Assembly (NCBI RefSeq): GCF_027497255.1
Contig: NZ_CP114903.1
Span: 4,588,001-4,652,000, forward strand
DNA length: 64,000 nt
Source of the DNA: Micromonospora sp. WMMD882
GTDB taxonomy: Bacteria > Actinomycetota > Actinomycetes > Mycobacteriales > Micromonosporaceae
Reading direction: 5' to 3'
A model generated the notes under the pieces. The model saw only the letters and a program-made list of their open reading frames with translations. It was not told the DNA's origin and did not search any database. The position numbers and the translations under genes were made by a program. Position 1 is the first letter of the stretch; every line of letters begins with the position of its first letter. Positions 60,993 to 64,000 of the stretch are shown piece by piece.

Positions 60993-61727
60993 GTGGACAG
61001 AGCCGTGAACCCTCCCCTGACCCGACGTCAGCGGGTCCGGGACGCCACGCTTCGGGAGCTCATCTCGGTCAGCCGGGACATCCTGACCAGTGAGGGGATC
61101 GAAGCCCTGACGATCCGCGCGATCGCCCGCAAGATGGGCATGACCGCGCCGGGGATCTACCGCTACTTCGGCAGCCACCGCGACCTCATCGACGCCGTCA
61201 TCGTGGCCACCCTCGACGAGCTGACCGAACACATCTCCACCGAGGTCGAGCAGGTCGACCGGGGCGACACCGCCGCCCGGCTCATCGTGGCCAGCCGGGC
61301 GTTGCGCCGCTGGGCGGTCGAGCACAGCCGGGAGTTCCAGCTCTCCCTGATCGTCGCCGGTCCGCCGGGAGAGGAGGACGCGCAGGTCAGCCAGGCCCGC
61401 CGACAGGTGGGGGGGCTCTTCGGCATCATCTTCGCCGAGCTGTGGAACGAGTACGAGGTGCCCGCTGCCGAACCGGAGGGCCACTCCGCCGCCACCCGGG
61501 CGCTCGCCGGGCGGCTCCTGCACCGGCTGGAGGTGCCCCTGCCGAACGGTCTCGCCGCCATCACCTTCACCCGCTGCTGGCTACGCCTGTACGGGGTGGT
61601 CTGCCTGGAGTCGATGGGGCTGACCCGGTCCATCGGCGACGAGGCCGGCGTGCTCTTCGAGGCCGAGCTGGCCGACCTGGCCCGACTGCTGGGGCTGCCC
61701 GAGTCCGCGTTGGACGCCGGACGCTGA
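60993..61727 (+). CDS. TetR-family transcriptional regulator
   Basis: A 244-residue repressor with the N-terminal helix-turn-helix 'TIRAIARKMGMTAPGIYRYF' (about 45-64) after 'REL-I-VSRDILTSEGIEAL', and an all-helical ligand domain of the TetR_C_33-like type ('RALRRWAVEHSREFQLSLIV'). The GTG at 60993 is 9 bases from GGAGGG; another in-frame GTG is four codons later. It probably autoregulates from the inverted repeat upstream and controls the small membrane protein gene downstream and perhaps the divergent sigma factor. Confidence 0.9.
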   Translation: MDRAVNPPLTRRQRVRDATLRELISVSRDILTSEGIEALTIRAIARKMGMTAPGIYRYFGSHRDLIDAVIVATLDELTEHISTEVEQVDRGDTAARLIVASRALRRWAVEHSREFQLSLIVAGPPGEEDAQVSQARRQVGGLFGIIFAELWNEYEVPAAEPEGHSAATRALAGRLLHRLEVPLPNGLAAITFTRCWLRLYGVVCLESMGLTRSIGDEAGVLFEAELADLARLLGLPESALDAGR

Positions 61728-61740
61728 CCTGACCCTCCGC

Positions 61741-61794
61741 CACCCTCCGACCTTCCGCCACCCTCCGACCTTCCGCCACCCTCCGACCTTCCGC
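61741..61794. repeat. 18-bp tandem repeat, three copies
   Basis: Three perfect copies of CACCCTCCGACCTTCCGC directly after the TetR gene, with a partial copy before. Confidence 0.9.
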
Positions 61795-61888
61795 CACCAG
61801 CCGGCGCCGCGCGGTCCGCGCCGGCGCCGCTGCGGAACCCCGCCCCCACCGACCCCCGAAAACAGCGCCCGACCGAGACAGGAGAACC

Positions 61889-62305
61889 ATGAACACCCTC
61901 GCCCTCAGCACGGAGAGCCGGATCATCGCCGGCGCCGTCCTGCTGACCGTCGTCACCATCGCCTTCGGCGGCTGGTTCCTCAGCCGTGTCGTGCGGGGGC
62001 AGGTCGAGATGACCCCCTTCCAGGTGGCGTTCGCCCGCGCCGGCCACGCGCACGCCGGCGTCCTGGTGACGCTGGGCCTGGTGGGCCTGCTCTACGTCGA
62101 CTCCACCGGCCTGTCCGGCGTCGCCCTCTGGATCGCCCGGCTCGGCGTGCCGGTCGCGGCGGCCCTGATGTCCGCCGGGTTCTTCCTCTCCTCCATCGGC
62201 AGGGGGGTGACCCGGCCGAACAAGCTCATCGTCCTGCTCTGGGTCGGGGCGCTCAGCCTCTGCGCCGGGGTGATCGCCCTCGGTATCGGGCTGATCACCG
62301 CCTGA
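61889..62305 (+). CDS. Small four-helix membrane protein
   Basis: A 138-residue protein with four predicted transmembrane helices ('IIAGAVLLTVVTIAFGGWFL', 'HAHAGVLVTLGLVGLLYV', 'LGVPVAAALMSAGFFLS', 'LIVLLWVGALSLCAGVIALG'). 'FARAGHAHAG' with two histidines in the second helix is notable. The family is not recognised with confidence. It starts at an ATG with AGGAG upstream, 160 bp after the TetR gene on the same strand, so it is the likely primary target of that repressor. Confidence 0.75.
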   Translation: MNTLALSTESRIIAGAVLLTVVTIAFGGWFLSRVVRGQVEMTPFQVAFARAGHAHAGVLVTLGLVGLLYVDSTGLSGVALWIARLGVPVAAALMSAGFFLSSIGRGVTRPNKLIVLLWVGALSLCAGVIALGIGLITA

Positions 62306-62388
62306 GCCGGGCCGGTGGCCGTCCGTCGGGCCGTGACCCGGCCCGACGGACGCCCGCGCCGGCCGGGGCAGCAGGTGGCGAGCTTCAG

Positions 62389-62514
62389 TCAGTCCATCAG
62401 GTACGCCACCGACCGGCGCGGACCCGCGATCGCGGTGGTCGGCGGCGGTCGCCCGGGCGGGCGGACGTGGTCGGCCGGCTCCGGGTGGTCGGCGTACCAG
62501 CGACACTTCTTCTC
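62389..62514 (-). pseudogene. Short coding-like stretch without a start codon
   Basis: The frame reads 'EKKCRWYADHPEPADHV', a Pro-rich middle, then 'GPRRSVAYLMD' and a stop. Nearly all third positions are G or C, and the residue composition is protein-like. No ATG, GTG or TTG exists in this frame for over 180 bases upstream. A GTG at 62535-62537 lies in the frame shifted by one base, so a single-base indel in the gene (or in the assembly) would explain it. A CTG start at 62572-62574 is another option. No family recognised. Confidence 0.35.
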
Positions 62515-62647
62515 CTGACGGCGGCGGGGCGCTCCACAACGGAGCTCGACGTGATCGGGAGTCTTTCGCGGCAGCGCTGTTACCCCCGGGCTCCCGCCGC
62601 GAAACCGGGGCCGGCACGCGCCCGGGCGCGGCCGACCTACCAGACGG

Positions 62648-62700
62648 TTTCCCGGTGACGGCGGTGTCAGGCGGCCCCGACACCCCGATTTCCCGGAAGT
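62648..62700 (-). repeat. Dispersed REP-like palindrome, copy D, terminator-like
   Basis: GGTGTC - GACACC (62663-62668 and 62679-62684) form the hairpin core, flanked on both sides by TTTCCCGG (62648 and 62689). It lies about 75 bases after the stop of the RCC1-like gene and resembles copies A and C. Confidence 0.55.
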
Positions 62701-62775
62701 CGCGCCGCCCGCGGCGCCGCCCGCGCCGCTGCCTGAGGCGGCGGCGCGAGCGGCGGCAGTCGGCGCCGGTGGCGG

Positions 62776-63984
62776 TCAGGCCGGCAGGGTCACCTGCGCC
62801 GGGGTGGACCGGTGGGTGGTGGTGCCGTCGCCGAGCTGCCCGAAGCTGTTGTCGCCCCAGCACCACAGGCTGCCGTCGGTACGCGCCGCGCAGGCGTGGT
62901 AGGCCACGGCCAGGCTGCCCGTCCAGGTGGTGGCGGCGCCCACCCGGGTCGGGGTCGACCGGTGGGTGGTGGTGCCGTCGCCGAGCTGCCCGGAGCCGTT
63001 GTTGCCCCAGCACCACAGGCTGCCGTCGGTGCGCGTCGCGCACGACGAGTCGATGCTCGCCGCGACCTTCGTCCAGGTGGTGGCGGTGCCGACCTGGAGC
63101 GGGCTGGTCCGGTAGTTGCCGGCGCCCCCGCCCACCTGGCCGTACCCGTTCTCGCCCCAGCACCACAGGGTGCCGTCGGCCCGGACCGCGCAGGTGTGCG
63201 CGTACCCGGCCGTCACGCCGGTCCAGGTGGTCGCGGTGCCCACCTGGGCCGGGGTCGACCGGAAGTCCAGGCCGCCCAGCCCGAGCTGCCCGTCCGAGCT
63301 GCTGCCCCAACACCACAGGGTCCGGTCGGTGCGGACCGCGCAGGTGTGCGCGTAACCGGTGGTGACGCTCGCCCAGGTGGTGGCCGTGCCGACCTGCGTC
63401 GGGGTGGTCGCCTGGTAGGGGGTCGTGCCGATGCCGAGCTGCGCGTGCCGGTTCAGGCCCCAGCACCACAGCGTGCCGTTGGTCTGGACGGCGCAGGTGT
63501 GGTTGGTGCCGGCGCTGACGCTGGCCCAGGTGGTGGCGGCGCCGACCTGTACGGGGCTGTTCCGCCTCGTGGTCGTGCCGTCGCCGAGCTGTCCGCTGGA
63601 GTTGTTGCCCCAGCACCACAGCGTGCCGTCCGTGCGTACCCCGCAGACGTCGGCGCTGCCGGCGTCGATCCGCGACCAGGTGGTGGCGGCGCCGATCTGC
63701 ACCGGACCGGGCCGGCTCGTGTTGGTCCCGTCGCCGAGCTGGCCGTAGAAGTTGTTGCCCCAGCACCAGAGTGTGCCGTCGGTGCGGGTCACGCAGGTGT
63801 GCAGATCGCCCGTGGCGACCTGGGACACCGGCGCGGCGGCGAGCGCGGCGGACGCCGCGCCCCGGTCGACGGTGACGCCTGCCGTGGCCGTACCCGCCGT
63901 GGATCCGATGGCGAGCACGGTGACCGCGACAGAGGCTGCCGCGACGGCGGCGGTTCGGGCTGCCCGCCGCCATCGCGTCCGCAG
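62776..63984 (-). CDS. Secreted RCC1-like seven-repeat protein, CTG start proposed
   Basis: About 402 residues: a signal peptide (basic 'RTRWRRAAR', then 'TAAVAAASVAVTVLAIGS') and seven repeats of about 50 residues with 'TCAVRTDGTLWCWGNN.-GQLGDGTTT'-type cores. This is the RCC1 pattern, expected to fold as a seven-bladed propeller. Each repeat has the pair C-x9-C-W-G, consistent with a disulfide per blade outside the cell. The only ordinary in-frame start (GTG, 63916-63918) would cut the signal peptide and lacks a ribosome site. AGGAGGG lies five bases before a CTG at 63982-63984, which gives a complete signal peptide. The frame remains open to the window edge, so a start outside cannot be excluded. 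Confidence 0.82.
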   Translation of the reverse strand: MRTRWRRAARTAAVAAASVAVTVLAIGSTAGTATAGVTVDRGAASAALAAAPVSQVATGDLHTCVTRTDGTLWCWGNNFYGQLGDGTNTSRPGPVQIGAATTWSRIDAGSADVCGVRTDGTLWCWGNNSSGQLGDGTTTRRNSPVQVGAATTWASVSAGTNHTCAVQTNGTLWCWGLNRHAQLGIGTTPYQATTPTQVGTATTWASVTTGYAHTCAVRTDRTLWCWGSSSDGQLGLGGLDFRSTPAQVGTATTWTGVTAGYAHTCAVRADGTLWCWGENGYGQVGGGAGNYRTSPLQVGTATTWTKVAASIDSSCATRTDGSLWCWGNNGSGQLGDGTTTHRSTPTRVGAATTWTGSLAVAYHACAARTDGSLWCWGDNSFGQLGDGTTTHRSTPAQVTLPA

Positions 63985-64000
63985 CCGACCCTCCTGATGT

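Larger units (their letters stand above)
62306..62775. other. Intergenic stretch with a coding remnant and REP-like copy D
   Basis: 470 bp between the membrane protein and RCC1-like genes. It holds a short codon-biased minus-strand frame (62389-62514) and the REP-like element at 62648-62700. Nothing else was recognised. Confidence 0.5.

Overview
The window is very GC-rich, with strong G/C bias at third codon positions, frequent GTG starts, and purine-rich ribosome binding sites. It carries DUF5926, DUF1707, LCP-family and AfsR/SARP-type genes. Together these point to a Micromonospora-like actinobacterium (Micromonosporaceae). This is inference from gene content; no rRNA, tRNA, insertion sequence, phage gene or CRISPR array was seen.

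Layout. (1) 1-12 kb: a truncated PAS protein, a NERD-like protein, arginine deiminase (arcA) behind an ArgR-box-like palindrome, DUF5926, an anti-sigma-type ATPase with an orphan histidine kinase, a glycerophosphodiesterase and rhodanese pair, three consecutive LytR-CpsA-Psr (LCP) cell-wall ligases, and a UDP-sugar SDR. (2) 12-25 kb: two DUF485/sodium-solute-symporter pairs, the first with a CRP-like site upstream. Between them lie GNAT, flavin-reductase, SRPBCC and small-protein genes, an ABC exporter and a large AfsR-like regulator. (3) 25-36 kb: a secreted Ig-like repeat protein, a LytS/LytTR two-component system, exopolysaccharide glycosyltransferases, an Fpg/Nei glycosylase and regulators.

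(4) 36-61 kb: the most notable region, a long minus-strand secondary-lipid cluster of the polyunsaturated-fatty-acid (Pfa) synthase type. In transcription order it has an ECF sigma factor, a COG2907-like flavoprotein, a free ACP, a TE-KS-AT-ACP-KR-DH megasynthase (thioesterase at the N-terminus), a KS-CLF-AT-(hotdog)4 megasynthase, a PfaD-type enoyl reductase, two acyl-CoA-dehydrogenase-like proteins, an Sfp-type phosphopantetheinyl transferase and an MFS exporter. From PfaD through MFS every junction is a 4-base ATGA/GTGA overlap, and a perfect 17-bp hairpin closes the operon. The likely logic: the PPTase activates the ACPs, the two megasynthases plus PfaD build and partly reduce an acyl chain, the dehydrogenases and flavoprotein modify it, the TE releases it and the MFS pump exports it. 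The product cannot be read from sequence.

(5) 61-64 kb: a divergent TetR regulator with a small membrane protein (a near-perfect inverted repeat lies between TetR and the sigma gene), then a secreted seven-repeat RCC1-like protein that seems to start at CTG.

Non-coding signals include a parS-like 14-mer, a cluster of three DnaA-box-like 9-mers, a six-run G-quadruplex motif, several long perfect terminator hairpins, a dispersed REP-like palindrome and many short tandem repeats.
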